Part shown: positions 26,463 through 34,698 of the stretch, one piece after another
Layout: the number at the start of each line of letters is the position of its first letter
Numbering within the stretch: position 1 is the stretch's first letter
Assembly: GCA_934772525.1 (NCBI GenBank)
Contig: CAKVMI010000003.1
Span: 62,001 to 126,000, forward strand
Direction of reading: 5' to 3'
From: an uncultured Clostridia bacterium
Lineage (GTDB): Bacteria > Bacillota > Clostridia > Christensenellales > UBA1242
DNA: 64,000 nt
Notes under the pieces: model-generated
Database searches by the model: none
What the model saw: the letters and a program-made list of their open reading frames with translations, nothing else
Told to the model about the DNA's origin: nothing
Made by a program: the position numbers and the translations under genes

Positions 26463-28895
26463 ATGTTAAAAAACACTTACGACAAAAAACTCGCACAAAA
26501 TCGTGAGAGCTTAAAAAACTTTGTCGAAAATGAATACGAAAAACTAATTAATTGCACAGACAGTTCAAACCTAACTGGCGCAGAAAAAACTGCACTAAGC
26601 GAAGAAATTTTTAAACAAAAGGATAAGCCTGCTTGTTTTGCATATATAATAAAATATATCGCAAGTTTGTGCGTTCAAGAGTATCGCTCATTGTACACAA
26701 ATAGCCTTTCTAGTGGTAACGTTTCGGAATACAAACTATTCCTTTCTTCTACATGCTTTGATGACGAAACTGTTGAATATTTACAAAATATGGATAAGTT
26801 TAATTTGCATAGAATTAAATTATACATAGATGCAAAAAGTAATGAACTTGTGGAAACACTAAGCACTAGCAACCCTCTAGAAAACACAAAACTAGAAGCC
26901 CTAAAAAATACACTTTTAAACACAAAAGACGAAACAATTAAACAATCTATTATAGTTTCTTATATTGCTAGAAAAATGCGTTCAGAGAACCCTAAATACT
27001 ATAGATTATTGCAAACTATTCATACTGACGGAAACGGCAACAATATAGATTCTCCAGAGCAAAAACTTTCTTCAATTTATCCAGATTTGAAGATTGCAGT
27101 CGTTTCACAACATTCTACTAGACATACCGAAGCTATGCGCAACAAATATGTAGAAGCCTTTAGAAACGCATACTATTTCTTTTTAAAAAATGAAGATGAT
27201 GTTAAAAATGCAATAAGCACCTTAAATGCAAACAACATCCCAATAACCGACGAAACAATACAATTACAATTAAAGTACAATTTTGGTAAAACACGAGCAT
27301 ATAATGCAGTTTATAATTCCACTTATTGTTCTAGTTCTGAAATTTTAGAGATAAAGTCACAAGTTGAAAAAGCAAGACAAGACCTTAAATTGTTTTATAG
27401 CGATATATCTAACCAATTAAATCAATATGCAAATGACCCTAAAAATATAGAAATAGCGAAAAGCTGGTTTAAAACAAATTTTGACATAGAAAATCCAAGC
27501 CAAACTCAAATTACAACGGTGGTTTTAGCAAATAGTGCACCTGTTTACACACAAAATCAAAATCTTGCAAGTGTTTTACGTTCTTTTAAAAAGGCATTAT
27601 CTGTAAATAACGCTTACACCGACCAAATTATTCTTTCAACTTTTAAAGCACTTGGTACTCCTTTAAAAAATAGCGAGTTAAAAGAAGTTAAAGAAACCGC
27701 TGACCTTATAATTAAAGCATCTATTCAATCTAAAAAATTAAAAGCACTAGCACTTCTTTCAATTCAAAAGGATAATGTTATTTCAAAGATTGAAAAATAT
27801 CTAAAAGATGAAAATTTTAGAAATCTTGCAATGAACGAATTAAATGAAAATTTAAAGAAAAATCCAAAATCAAAAACTAAAATCAGTGACACTGCCATAA
27901 CAAACCAACTTCTTTCAAGACTTAGAACATACAATCAAACATTATATGTTACAATATCAAACTTGAATCTTGAAAACCTTGGCACCGGACATGTATCTGC
28001 AAAACTAGAAAAATTAGGCTTTTCAGCAGTAAAAAATCCGACCAGACAAGAAATAATTGTAGCAGAATACAAAAAAGCCTTAACTGATAGTAACGCACGT
28101 AAAGAGTTAATTCAAAAAGCCTATAATGCTGGCTTTGATGTCGATTTAAAACTAGAAAATTCAAGTCTGGCCTATTTAAACAATAAAGCAATGGCAACTT
28201 ATATAACAAATGAAAGAATCAACGAATTAAAGGACCGCTCTAAAATTAGCATGACAAAGCAAATAGATATTTTTGATTATTACAGAACTTTAACACAAAG
28301 TTTAAAAAAGACTGTGTGTCTTAACGAGCAACTAATAAAATTATTTTTATATTTAAACTGCAAAATTAAACTTTCGGACGAAGGTGAAGTATTAAACCCA
28401 GAAAGCATTGATATGCTAACCTATCTATCACCCGAACAATTAAAAAAGCACAAACTAAAAAACAAGCATACTCTATATGAGCTTTCAGCGTCAAAAAAAT
28501 TCACTGCTAAAGATATAGACGAAATAATTCGTACTGGTAAAATTGGTGGAAACAATAAAGATTTTGCGGGTTACAAGGATTTAATTAATTTATCTAAATT
28601 TTTTAATAACAATTTAGACTACACCATAACCATTGTACTAAAACGAAGCCGTGACCTTAGTTGCAAAACCGAATTTAGAAGATTTAGCAGAGAACGCTTA
28701 ACTAAAAGCGATATAGATAACCTTAATAGAATAGTTGAAGAAAAATTTAATAAATATATTAATTCTAGCGAATTTAAGGGCGAAAACAGCAAAAGCTTTA
28801 CATATGCCGACCGTTATAAAGCAATTTTAAAGTACTTAGAAATATGTAAAGATGTATTAAACGAAAATATAAACTTAAATCAATCTGAACAATAA
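26463..28895 (+). CDS. Large helical protein of unknown function
   Basis: An 810-residue soluble, Asn/Lys-rich, almost entirely helical protein. No signal peptide, membrane segment, P-loop or obvious catalytic motif was seen. There are weak internal similarities such as NIPITDETIQLQL against KISDTAITNQL. GGGGG precedes the start with a good upstream TATAAT (26438-26443 region), so it can also be transcribed on its own. It may act with the preceding gene. No function is proposed. Confidence 0.6.
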   Translation: MLKNTYDKKLAQNRESLKNFVENEYEKLINCTDSSNLTGAEKTALSEEIFKQKDKPACFAYIIKYIASLCVQEYRSLYTNSLSSGNVSEYKLFLSSTCFDDETVEYLQNMDKFNLHRIKLYIDAKSNELVETLSTSNPLENTKLEALKNTLLNTKDETIKQSIIVSYIARKMRSENPKYYRLLQTIHTDGNGNNIDSPEQKLSSIYPDLKIAVVSQHSTRHTEAMRNKYVEAFRNAYYFFLKNEDDVKNAISTLNANNIPITDETIQLQLKYNFGKTRAYNAVYNSTYCSSSEILEIKSQVEKARQDLKLFYSDISNQLNQYANDPKNIEIAKSWFKTNFDIENPSQTQITTVVLANSAPVYTQNQNLASVLRSFKKALSVNNAYTDQIILSTFKALGTPLKNSELKEVKETADLIIKASIQSKKLKALALLSIQKDNVISKIEKYLKDENFRNLAMNELNENLKKNPKSKTKISDTAITNQLLSRLRTYNQTLYVTISNLNLENLGTGHVSAKLEKLGFSAVKNPTRQEIIVAEYKKALTDSNARKELIQKAYNAGFDVDLKLENSSLAYLNNKAMATYITNERINELKDRSKISMTKQIDIFDYYRTLTQSLKKTVCLNEQLIKLFLYLNCKIKLSDEGEVLNPESIDMLTYLSPEQLKKHKLKNKHTLYELSASKKFTAKDIDEIIRTGKIGGNNKDFAGYKDLINLSKFFNNNLDYTITIVLKRSRDLSCKTEFRRFSRERLTKSDIDNLNRIVEEKFNKYINSSEFKGENSKSFTYADRYKAILKYLEICKDVLNENINLNQSEQ

Positions 28896-28981
28896 AAATT
28901 GATGTTAATACGTACTCAAAACAACGACCTTCTCTAACAGTCAGCGTAAACGCGTAGTTCACTAAGTGCGTCGCAAACCTA

Positions 28982-29438
28982 CTATCGCTTAAATGAATCT
29001 ATTCTCTCAAACATACTCATTTGGTCATTTAATTTGTCTTGCTTATACTGGTTTGCGATATATTCCTTTATCTTTTTCGTATTCTTTCTAACTGTATCTA
29101 CATAATATCCCGTACACCAAAACTCTCTGTGTCAATATTTTAAAAACAAATTTGAAAATTTTTGAAATATTAATACTGTACTCTTTCCTTTTAAATATCC
29201 CATAAACCCCGCCACTGAAAGTTTTGGTGATATTTCTACCAACATATGAACACGATCCGGGCAAACTTCAACTTCTATAATATTTACATTCTTAATATTC
29301 GCACAATCGCCTTAGAATTGCCCCTATTTCTCTCTTTTTTTGCCCATAGAAAACTTTCCTTCTATACTTTGGAGCAAACACTATATGATATTTGCAATTT
29401 CAAGTCGAATGTGCTAAACTATGATAGTCAATTGACAT
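28982..29438 (-). pseudogene. tnpA: Dead IS200-type transposase
   Basis: Read from ATG 29438 the frame gives MSIDYHSLAHST, a stop, CKYHIVFAPKYRRKVFYG, a frameshift near 29300, EVEVCPDRVHMLVEISPKLS, AGFMGYLKGKST, another stop and REFWCTGYYVDTV. This is the Y1 (HUH) transposase of the IS200/IS605 family, with the HUH pair changed to HVH and the Tyr in the CTGYYVDT part. Two in-frame stops and one frameshift make it inactive. A strong AGGAGG lies before the ATG but is hidden in a hairpin. Confidence 0.88.
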
Positions 29439-29509
29439 AAAAACCTCCTGTGTTAAAATAAATTTGTAGTTCACACAAATTTTTAATCACAGGAGGTATT
29501 TTATGTCAA
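29432..29509. repeat. Long inverted repeat covering the tnpA start site
   Basis: TTGACATAAAAACCTCCTGTG (29432-29452) written as two parts pairs with CACAGGAGGT/ATTTTATGTCAA (29488-29509) with one bulge; an inner AAATTTGT/ACAAATTT pair extends the stem. Both arms carry AGGAGG and ATG outward. In IS200 elements such a structure hides the transposase ribosome binding site and blocks read-through. Confidence 0.8.
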
Positions 29510-29555
29510 GGAGTAATCTCTCTAGAACCACGGATCAACCCCGTGGTTTTCTTCA

Positions 29556-29580
29556 ACAAAAAACACTCCTTACGGAGTGT
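29556..29580 (-). terminator. Terminator of tRNA-His
   Basis: ACACTCC (29563-29569) pairs with GGAGTGT (29574-29580) around TTAC, followed on the minus strand by TTTTTTG. It lies 8 bases past the CCA end of tRNA-His. Confidence 0.78.
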
Positions 29581-29587
29581 AAATAAA

Positions 29588-29665
29588 TGGGGTGGAAGAT
29601 GGGATTCGAACCCACGATCTCCAGAGCCACAATCTGGCGCGTTAACCAACTACGCTACATCCACC
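29588..29665 (-). tRNA. tRNA-His (anticodon GTG)
   Basis: Anticodon stem CCAGA/TCTGG around TTGTGGC (anticodon GTG), T loop TTCGAAT and encoded CCA. The extra G at position -1 opposite C73, the identity mark of tRNA-His, is present (base 29665 opposite 29591). One T-T mismatch is seen in the acceptor stem. It lies 45 bases downstream of hisS on the same strand. Confidence 0.93.
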
Positions 29666-29710
29666 ATATTAACCTTGCTACTATTATATCACAAGGTTAA
29701 AAAAAAGCAA

Positions 29711-31027
29711 CTAGATTTTTCTATTCGTTAAAATTTCTATCAATTTATTAGCGTTCACTTGTTGTTGTGTAAACTCTTTAAGGTTCTTAAGTGTACAATA
29801 GTGATTTTTTACTTCATCTTCACCAATAATAATGGCATATTGATAGTTGGATCTTTTCGCAAAAGAAATTTTATTTTTAAATTTAGTATTTTCAAAATAT
29901 ATATTACTATTAATACCCTTATCTCTTAAGATATTACCAATTTCAATGCATTTATCACATGTATCACCCATTGGCAATATTATTACTTTAGACAATTCAT
30001 TGTAATTGCTTTTTAATAATTGATTTTCCTTTAGTTGGTAGAATAATCTCGTAAGCCCAATAGACATACCAACACCAGGCAATTTCTCCTTAGTATAATA
30101 TTCTGCAAGATTATCAAAACGTCCACCACTACATACACTGCCCATATTTTCATAGCCTTCTATAAATGTTTCATAGACTGTACCGGTATAGTAATCTAAT
30201 CCGCGAGCGATAGAAAGATCAATATTAAAATATCCTTCATCAATACCAAAAATTTTCATTTTTTCAGTTACTTGCTGTAATTCGTTTATGCCATTTAAAA
30301 ATTTTTCATTGGTTACGCGAAAGCATTTAAGTTTTCTAATTTGTTCGTCTGGAGTCCCTGATATTTTCATTAAAGCCAGCAAGGTATCGATTCTATCTTG
30401 GTCAATATTATAATCTTCTTTTAGTGTCAAAACAAAGTTTTGTTCTCCAATTTTTGCAAACTTATCAATCAATCTCAAAATTTCCATAGAGATATCATTT
30501 ATTTTTAATTCCTCAATAATGCCTAACAAAATTTTCCTATTGCTAACATGGATAGTGAATTTACCAATATCAAGTTCTTTAAATATTTTATACATAATAC
30601 CTGGGATTTCGGCATCATAATATAGACTTAAAGAATTTTTTCCAATAACATCTATATCACATTGATAAAATTCTCTAAACCTGCCCTTTTGTGGCTTTTC
30701 TCCACGATAAACTTTCCCAATTTGATATCTCGAAAACGGAAAATTAAGCGATTCAAAGTTTTCAGCCACATATTTTGCCAAAGGGACTGTTAAGTCAAAG
30801 CGCATACACAAATTACTATCCCCTTTTTTAAAGTTGTAAATTTGCTTTTCTGTTTCTCCTCCTGCTTTAGCCAGTAAAACCTCACAACTTTCCAAAACAG
30901 GTGTATCTAATGGAACAAATCCAAAACTTTCATAATTTTTTCTAATTATGTCTTTAATATTATTAAATATAATCTGATCTTCTGGTAATAATTCCATAAA
31001 ACCAGGCAATGTTTTTGGTTTAATCAT
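29711..31027 (-). CDS. hisS: Histidyl-tRNA synthetase
   Basis: A 438-residue class II synthetase. The start is ATG 31027 (MIKPKTLPGFMELLPED) with AAGGGA 8 bases upstream; the frame back to 31060 is shadow. Family motifs are complete: RFDLTVPLAKYVA, KVYRGEKPQKGRFREFYQ with motif 2, the His-specific ARGLDYYTGTVYE and GGRFDNL. This argues for a working charging enzyme rather than a HisZ-like paralogue. The start overlaps the end of the upstream SLOG gene by 8 bases, so translation is coupled. tRNA-His follows directly downstream. Confidence 0.93.
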   Translation of the reverse strand: MIKPKTLPGFMELLPEDQIIFNNIKDIIRKNYESFGFVPLDTPVLESCEVLLAKAGGETEKQIYNFKKGDSNLCMRFDLTVPLAKYVAENFESLNFPFSRYQIGKVYRGEKPQKGRFREFYQCDIDVIGKNSLSLYYDAEIPGIMYKIFKELDIGKFTIHVSNRKILLGIIEELKINDISMEILRLIDKFAKIGEQNFVLTLKEDYNIDQDRIDTLLALMKISGTPDEQIRKLKCFRVTNEKFLNGINELQQVTEKMKIFGIDEGYFNIDLSIARGLDYYTGTVYETFIEGYENMGSVCSGGRFDNLAEYYTKEKLPGVGMSIGLTRLFYQLKENQLLKSNYNELSKVIILPMGDTCDKCIEIGNILRDKGINSNIYFENTKFKNKISFAKRSNYQYAIIIGEDEVKNHYCTLKNLKEFTQQQVNANKLIEILTNRKI

Positions 31028-31583
31028 TTTTATTCCCTTGTTCCAACTTGTTCCTTTCATTTATAGCTTCCACTGCTTTTTCGTATGCTTCTTGTGGAGT
31101 TCTTGCAGAAATACATTTTAATCTTTTCCTATCATCCAAAAATTGGTCACTTAACTTTTCCGACCAACCACCAAAGCCATCTACAACTATTATTGGTTTA
31201 TTTGCTTGATAGGCAACAGCAATTTCGTTTAAAGTTCCCGAACCACCACTGATAGCAATTATTACATCGCATGCTAAAACTAGCGTAAATTCTCTTCCAC
31301 CTCCAATTTCTAGTCCACAAGGAATTAACACCGTTGGGCGTTCTCCATAAAGCCCTTCAGATGTTTTTCCATAAGTAATTCCCACGGTTATACCATTTGC
31401 TTTCTTTGCAGCTTCCGCTGCAATAGTAGACAACGAGCCAATGTGTTTTTCGGCTCCATACACAAGTATATCATTATTTTTGGCAATTATTTTGCCTAAT
31501 TCTTTTGCAAATTCTGCCGTCTTTTTAGAATAATTTAAGTCGGCATCCGACCCCATTACTCCAATTTGAATTTGTTTTTTCAT
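31020..31583 (-). CDS. Possible separately translated SLOG domain
   Basis: ATG 31583 lies in frame inside the YgjV-SLOG gene. It has AGGAG with a 7-base spacing (31589-31594 region) and opens exactly at the start of the SLOG domain (MKKQIQIGVMGSDAD). This is the layout expected of two formerly separate genes whose first stop codon was lost. A free 187-residue SLOG protein is therefore likely besides the fusion. Alternatively, the fusion reflects a missing stop due to sequencing error. Confidence 0.5.
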   Translation of the reverse strand: MKKQIQIGVMGSDADLNYSKKTAEFAKELGKIIAKNNDILVYGAEKHIGSLSTIAAEAAKKANGITVGITYGKTSEGLYGERPTVLIPCGLEIGGGREFTLVLACDVIIAISGGSGTLNEIAVAYQANKPIIVVDGFGGWSEKLSDQFLDDRKRLKCISARTPQEAYEKAVEAINERNKLEQGNKND

Positions 31584-32093
31584 TTTTTTACTCCTTACTA
31601 TATCTATTTTTATAACCCCGATTACTGCACAAATAAAAAGTGTCAATTCTACCAATGCTGATACATAAGCCCTAACAATTAAGTTATAGACAAACCACAT
31701 TAACAGCATAACCACATTCCCTATCCGTATATTCTTAGCATTCTCCTGCCATAAAACAATAGCAAATATTACTGAAGCTATAACAGGAAACAAAGATGCA
31801 ACACCATCATAAAATATTATACCCATAATAATATGTAAAGCTATTATAATATATAGCATCAAATCTGTCTTGAAAAACTTGTTTTTATTTTTGAATCGGA
31901 AAGTAAACGTTCTTAATAGACATACACCATTAGTTAATGCACCTATATAAGCACCTAATAGCAAATATTGAACAGAGAAGAAAATATTGTCAAATATCAA
32001 AAACAGCAAAATCTTTGACCTGTCTTTTTGCCAGGAACTCAATATGGTGCACAAAGCACCCAATAAACCTATCGCTTGTGCTATGTAAAACAT
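31020..32093 (-). CDS. YgjV-like membrane domain fused to SLOG (LOG-like) domain
   Basis: A 357-residue frame in two parts. Residues 1-165 hold about six membrane helices (IGLLGALCTILSSWQKDRSK onward) like the YgjV family, whose function is unknown. Residues 171-357 are a Rossmann-like SLOG domain: IGVMGSDAD, YGAEKHIGS, and the signature ISGGSGTLNEIAVAY. LOG enzymes cleave cytokinin-type nucleotide monophosphates; other SLOG proteins bind NAD or cyclic nucleotides. At the joint an internal ATG (31583) with its own AGGAG lies in frame, so a free SLOG protein of 187 residues may also be made. AGGAG precedes the main start too. Confidence 0.8.
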   Translation of the reverse strand: MFYIAQAIGLLGALCTILSSWQKDRSKILLFLIFDNIFFSVQYLLLGAYIGALTNGVCLLRTFTFRFKNKNKFFKTDLMLYIIIALHIIMGIIFYDGVASLFPVIASVIFAIVLWQENAKNIRIGNVVMLLMWFVYNLIVRAYVSALVELTLFICAVIGVIKIDIVRSKKMKKQIQIGVMGSDADLNYSKKTAEFAKELGKIIAKNNDILVYGAEKHIGSLSTIAAEAAKKANGITVGITYGKTSEGLYGERPTVLIPCGLEIGGGREFTLVLACDVIIAISGGSGTLNEIAVAYQANKPIIVVDGFGGWSEKLSDQFLDDRKRLKCISARTPQEAYEKAVEAINERNKLEQGNKND

Positions 32094-32110
32094 GAATCAC
32101 TCCTATATTG

Positions 32111-32139
32111 ATTATACAACTTCAAAATAATTCTGTCAA
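32111..32139 (-). promoter_or_regulatory. Promoter of the YgjV-SLOG/hisS operon
   Basis: On the minus strand TTGACA (32134-32139), 17-base spacer and TATAAT (32111-32116), about 18 bases before the start codon. Confidence 0.78.
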
Positions 32140-32156
32140 CGATTTTAACTTAAATG

Positions 32157-32185
32157 TTGACATTAAAAAAAAGTCATGATACAAT
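32157..32185 (+). promoter_or_regulatory. Promoter of the phosphoribosyltransferase-like gene
   Basis: TTGACA (32157-32162), 17-base spacer and TACAAT (32180-32185). It is back to back with the divergent promoter, the two -35 boxes only 17 bases apart, so a shared regulator could control both. Confidence 0.75.
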
Positions 32186-32206
32186 TAGCAAAAAGAGGTG
32201 ATGTTT

Positions 32207-33118
32207 ATGAAAATAATAAACGACAAAATCATAATAAGTGAAGATTTAGGATTAATCATTAATGGATTTAATGCCCTAGATTTTAGCTTTAAAGATCACG
32301 GAATCTCTATACCTTCAACAAAAATCATCGAGCTATTACGAAAAGATTTCTCAAAACAAGCCCAAAAAGTTTATGGAAATGTTTGTTTTATTAGCGAAGA
32401 TGAAATGAAGGGCTCAATCTTAAATTTGATAAATAATAATAATTCAGATACAATTATTTCTTTAGACAAAGTTTACACAAACGGCAATGTTTTTGCAACT
32501 CTAGATTGCACAAGACTTGAGGGTAGCAAAGAACTTGTTTCCAGATTTACTGGAAAACCAATTGATTCTCAAATATCTTTACTATCGAAAAAAATCAAAG
32601 AAGAAACCAAATCCAATAAAATTACAATAGTTGATGATATAATTTTCAGCGGTGAAAGCCTAATTGCAATAAAAAAATTATTTGAACAAAATGGTATTGT
32701 AATTAAAAAAGTGTTAAGTGGTCTTACAACAAATGCCGCTATGGAATTTTTTAAAACACTCAATATTGAAAGTGATGCCGCCTATTTAATGAGCGATACT
32801 GTCGAAGATGAAATATGTGAACGTGACTTTTATTTTGGAATTCCACAATCAGGTATGACATCTATTATAAATGGCAAAATTTTCAAGAAACCGTATTTTC
32901 TGCCTTTTGGGAATCCCATCAAGAGAGCTTCAGTTCCTCAAGAATTTTCCAAAAACTTTTCAACTGGCTGTCTATGTCGCTCAAAATACTTTTGGGAAGA
33001 AACCGAAAAAAACAGTAACGGCGAAATATTGATAAAACATCTGCCAGAAAAGATTATTAATACAGTTGACGAAAATAGAGTTGTTTCTACCCTTGAAGAC
33101 GCAATAAGAGAACTATAA
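32207..33118 (+). CDS. Phosphoribosyltransferase-like protein
   Basis: A 303-residue cytoplasmic protein, start at ATG 32207 with AGAGG 8 bases upstream. The PRPP-binding motif of type I phosphoribosyltransferases is plain: KITIVDDIIFSGES (about 147-160), the two Asp residues followed by the phosphate-binding loop. The C-terminal half, with Cys-rich GCLCRSKYFWEE and PYFLPFGNPIKR, is unfamiliar and may set substrate choice. It is divergent from the YgjV-SLOG/hisS operon. The join with a SLOG nucleotide-cleaving fold suggests shared nucleotide chemistry (inferred). Confidence 0.72.
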   Translation: MKIINDKIIISEDLGLIINGFNALDFSFKDHGISIPSTKIIELLRKDFSKQAQKVYGNVCFISEDEMKGSILNLINNNNSDTIISLDKVYTNGNVFATLDCTRLEGSKELVSRFTGKPIDSQISLLSKKIKEETKSNKITIVDDIIFSGESLIAIKKLFEQNGIVIKKVLSGLTTNAAMEFFKTLNIESDAAYLMSDTVEDEICERDFYFGIPQSGMTSIINGKIFKKPYFLPFGNPIKRASVPQEFSKNFSTGCLCRSKYFWEETEKNSNGEILIKHLPEKIINTVDENRVVSTLEDAIREL

Positions 33119-33190
33119 TATGGCAGTAATCCATTGGTAAAACGCAATAATCTTTATACGCTATGTCCCTAAAAACAATATTTCTTTAAC

Positions 33191-33220
33191 AAAAAACGGA
33201 AGAAAATTCTTCCGTTTTTT
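33191..33220. terminator. Bidirectional terminator
   Basis: AAAAAACGGAAGAA (33191-33204) pairs with TTCTTCCGTTTTTT (33207-33220). It serves the plus-strand phosphoribosyltransferase gene and the minus-strand small membrane protein gene. Confidence 0.82.
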
Positions 33221-33231
33221 TATTGGATTAA

Positions 33232-33453
33232 TTAGATGTTAAGTAATCTGAAAATGTGCTTGCTTAATACCATAAACACAATATCAAGAATCCAAATAAT
33301 GTTCCATCCGAAAATTAATCTGATTAAACCTGCTACAATCTTGCCTTCCATGAATCTGGTAACAAATCCACAAACCCAAGAAGTAACTGGTATAATTGCT
33401 AGAATAACACTAACAATATAAGATAAACCAAAATAATCGCTCTTTCCTGCCAT
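33232..33453 (-). CDS. Small two-helix membrane protein
   Basis: A 73-residue protein with two hydrophobic segments (about 9-30 SYIVSVILAIIPVTSWVCGF and 40-63 VAGLIRLIFGWNIIWILDIV). GGGAGG lies before the ATG. It lies between two terminated units and is probably transcribed on its own. Family not recognised; it recalls short TM2 or YqaE-like proteins only by size. Confidence 0.6.
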   Translation of the reverse strand: MAGKSDYFGLSYIVSVILAIIPVTSWVCGFVTRFMEGKIVAGLIRLIFGWNIIWILDIVFMVLSKHIFRLLNI

Positions 33454-33527
33454 TTATGTGTCCTCCCTCATTAAATTCTATATTTAATATACTACATTGT
33501 ATTAAAAAAATCAATAAAATATTCTAT

Positions 33528-34097
33528 CTATTGTGAAATTTTTTCTAACTGTTCTTTAGAAATCATTATATTGAAACCATCTGGAGCAACTAAAAAGATA
33601 TTTCCCTTTATTCTTTGAATACTTCCGTTTAACGCACACACCCCACCACTAATAAAATCTAGTATTCTTTGAGCTTCGTTATCGGTTATGGCATCCAAAT
33701 TTACTATTGCAGGTTCGGTCTGTTTTAAATATTCTATTAGTTTTTTTACATCTTCATAATTTTTAGGTGTAAAAAACACAAAGTTTTTTTGGTTGTATGA
33801 GCCATACGGATTATAAGTTTGAGTTATACCAGTTTTCCCCATTCCGTCGGGATTAACGGTATTAAATTGGTCTTTATTCATCGCAAACGAATTAGGGTCG
33901 GAATTATTCACTTGTCCGAAATCGCTAATACAATTAAAATTATCGTTTAGACCTTGTTCCTTTTTTCTCTTTTGTTCCTTTTTTAGTCTTCGACGTTCTC
34001 CCCAAGACAGTTTAGTTGTATTTTCGTCTTCGCCATCCACTTCTTCAGACTCAAAGCCAATACCTTTCATAATAAAGTTAAATAAACCCACTTTCAA
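33528..34097 (-). CDS. sepF: Cell division protein SepF
   Basis: A 189-residue protein that tethers FtsZ to the membrane at the division site. An N-terminal amphipathic segment (KVGLFNFIMKGIGF) for membrane binding is followed by a charged linker. The SepF core domain is at about 105-185: NYEDVKKLIEYLKQTEPAIVNL, IQRIKGNIFLVAPDGFNI. The start is a TTG (34097) 5 bases after AGGAG; a second TTG just before it and GTG 34091 are alternatives. It stands alone rather than in the ylm/dcw cluster. Confidence 0.88.
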   Translation of the reverse strand: MKVGLFNFIMKGIGFESEEVDGEDENTTKLSWGERRRLKKEQKRKKEQGLNDNFNCISDFGQVNNSDPNSFAMNKDQFNTVNPDGMGKTGITQTYNPYGSYNQKNFVFFTPKNYEDVKKLIEYLKQTEPAIVNLDAITDNEAQRILDFISGGVCALNGSIQRIKGNIFLVAPDGFNIMISKEQLEKISQ

Positions 34098-34100
34098 CAA

Positions 34101-34396
34101 TTCTCCTTATTTTATGTCAATATTTTACCATAAAAAAAACTATTAGTAAAATATTTTTGCACAATAGTTTATCGTTTTATTACTATAAATAAACATATTT
34201 TTATTCTAGCCCTCACAATAATTTGCGTTTTACCAAAAATTCTCATTAATTTGTGGCACCAAAATTTGACAAAGCATATTTTGAACATATAATCAGCCCT
34301 GTCGACAATATTTGTATTTTTAAGTCAATAATCTATCTTAAAATTTTCAGATATTGAATTACAATTATTAATTGAAAATAAAAAAGGAGAATTTAT
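34101..34396 (+). promoter_or_regulatory. groESL promoter and 5' leader
   Basis: TTGACA (34266-34271), 16-base spacer and TATAAT (34288-34293) start a leader of about 97 bases. No CIRCE inverted repeat is present, unlike at clpB. The leader is A+T-rich with no strong hairpin. The remaining bases (34101-34265) hold nothing recognisable. Confidence 0.65.
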
Positions 34397-34687
34397 ATGT
34401 TAATAGAACCACTTTTTGACCGAGTTGTATTAAAAGAAGTTAAGGAGAACACCACAAAGTCTACATCGGGACTAGTACTACCCGAAACCAACCAAGAAAA
34501 ACCATTAATTGGCGAAGTTGTAGCAATAGGTAATGGTTTAACCGCAGACGGAAAACAATTAGATATGGCTGTAAACGTTGGAGATAAAGTAGTTTACAGT
34601 AAATATGCCGGTATTAATTTTAGAATTGACGGCGTTGAAGTTGTACTAATAAGACAGGGCGATATTTTAGCTCGTATAACAAAATAA
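34397..34687 (+). CDS. groES: Co-chaperonin GroES
   Basis: A 96-residue protein forming the heptameric lid on GroEL. The PLFDRVVLKEV start, the mobile loop (about 17-35, TKSTSGLVLPETNQEK) that contacts GroEL and the end EVVLIRQGDILARI are typical. AAGGAG precedes the ATG. It is followed 11 bases later by groL. Confidence 0.96.
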   Translation: MLIEPLFDRVVLKEVKENTTKSTSGLVLPETNQEKPLIGEVVAIGNGLTADGKQLDMAVNVGDKVVYSKYAGINFRIDGVEVVLIRQGDILARITK

Positions 34688-34698
34688 GGAGTAAATTA

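Larger units (their letters stand above)
28896..29549 (-). mobile_element. IS200-like element remnant
   Basis: The dead tnpA is bounded on its 5' side by a large hairpin (29432-29509) and then AACCACGG/CCGTGGTT (29526-29533/29541-29548), typical of subterminal imperfect palindromes of IS200/IS605 ends. The other end is not certain; a small GCGT..ACGC hairpin near 28946 is a candidate. No accessory tnpB gene is present. Confidence 0.7.

Noticed and set aside
28982..29438. TGA read as Trp in the IS200 gene
   Set aside because: One TGA replaces a Trp but another replaces Gly and a frameshift is also present; elsewhere TGA ends genes and TGG codes Trp.
29503..29586. 27-codon ORF with strong ribosome binding site
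   Set aside because: Its start is the mirror arm of the IS200 inverted repeat and it runs through two hairpins; likely a by-product.
34101..34396. CIRCE at groESL
   Set aside because: Only a GGCAC half-like sequence is present, with no inverted partner.
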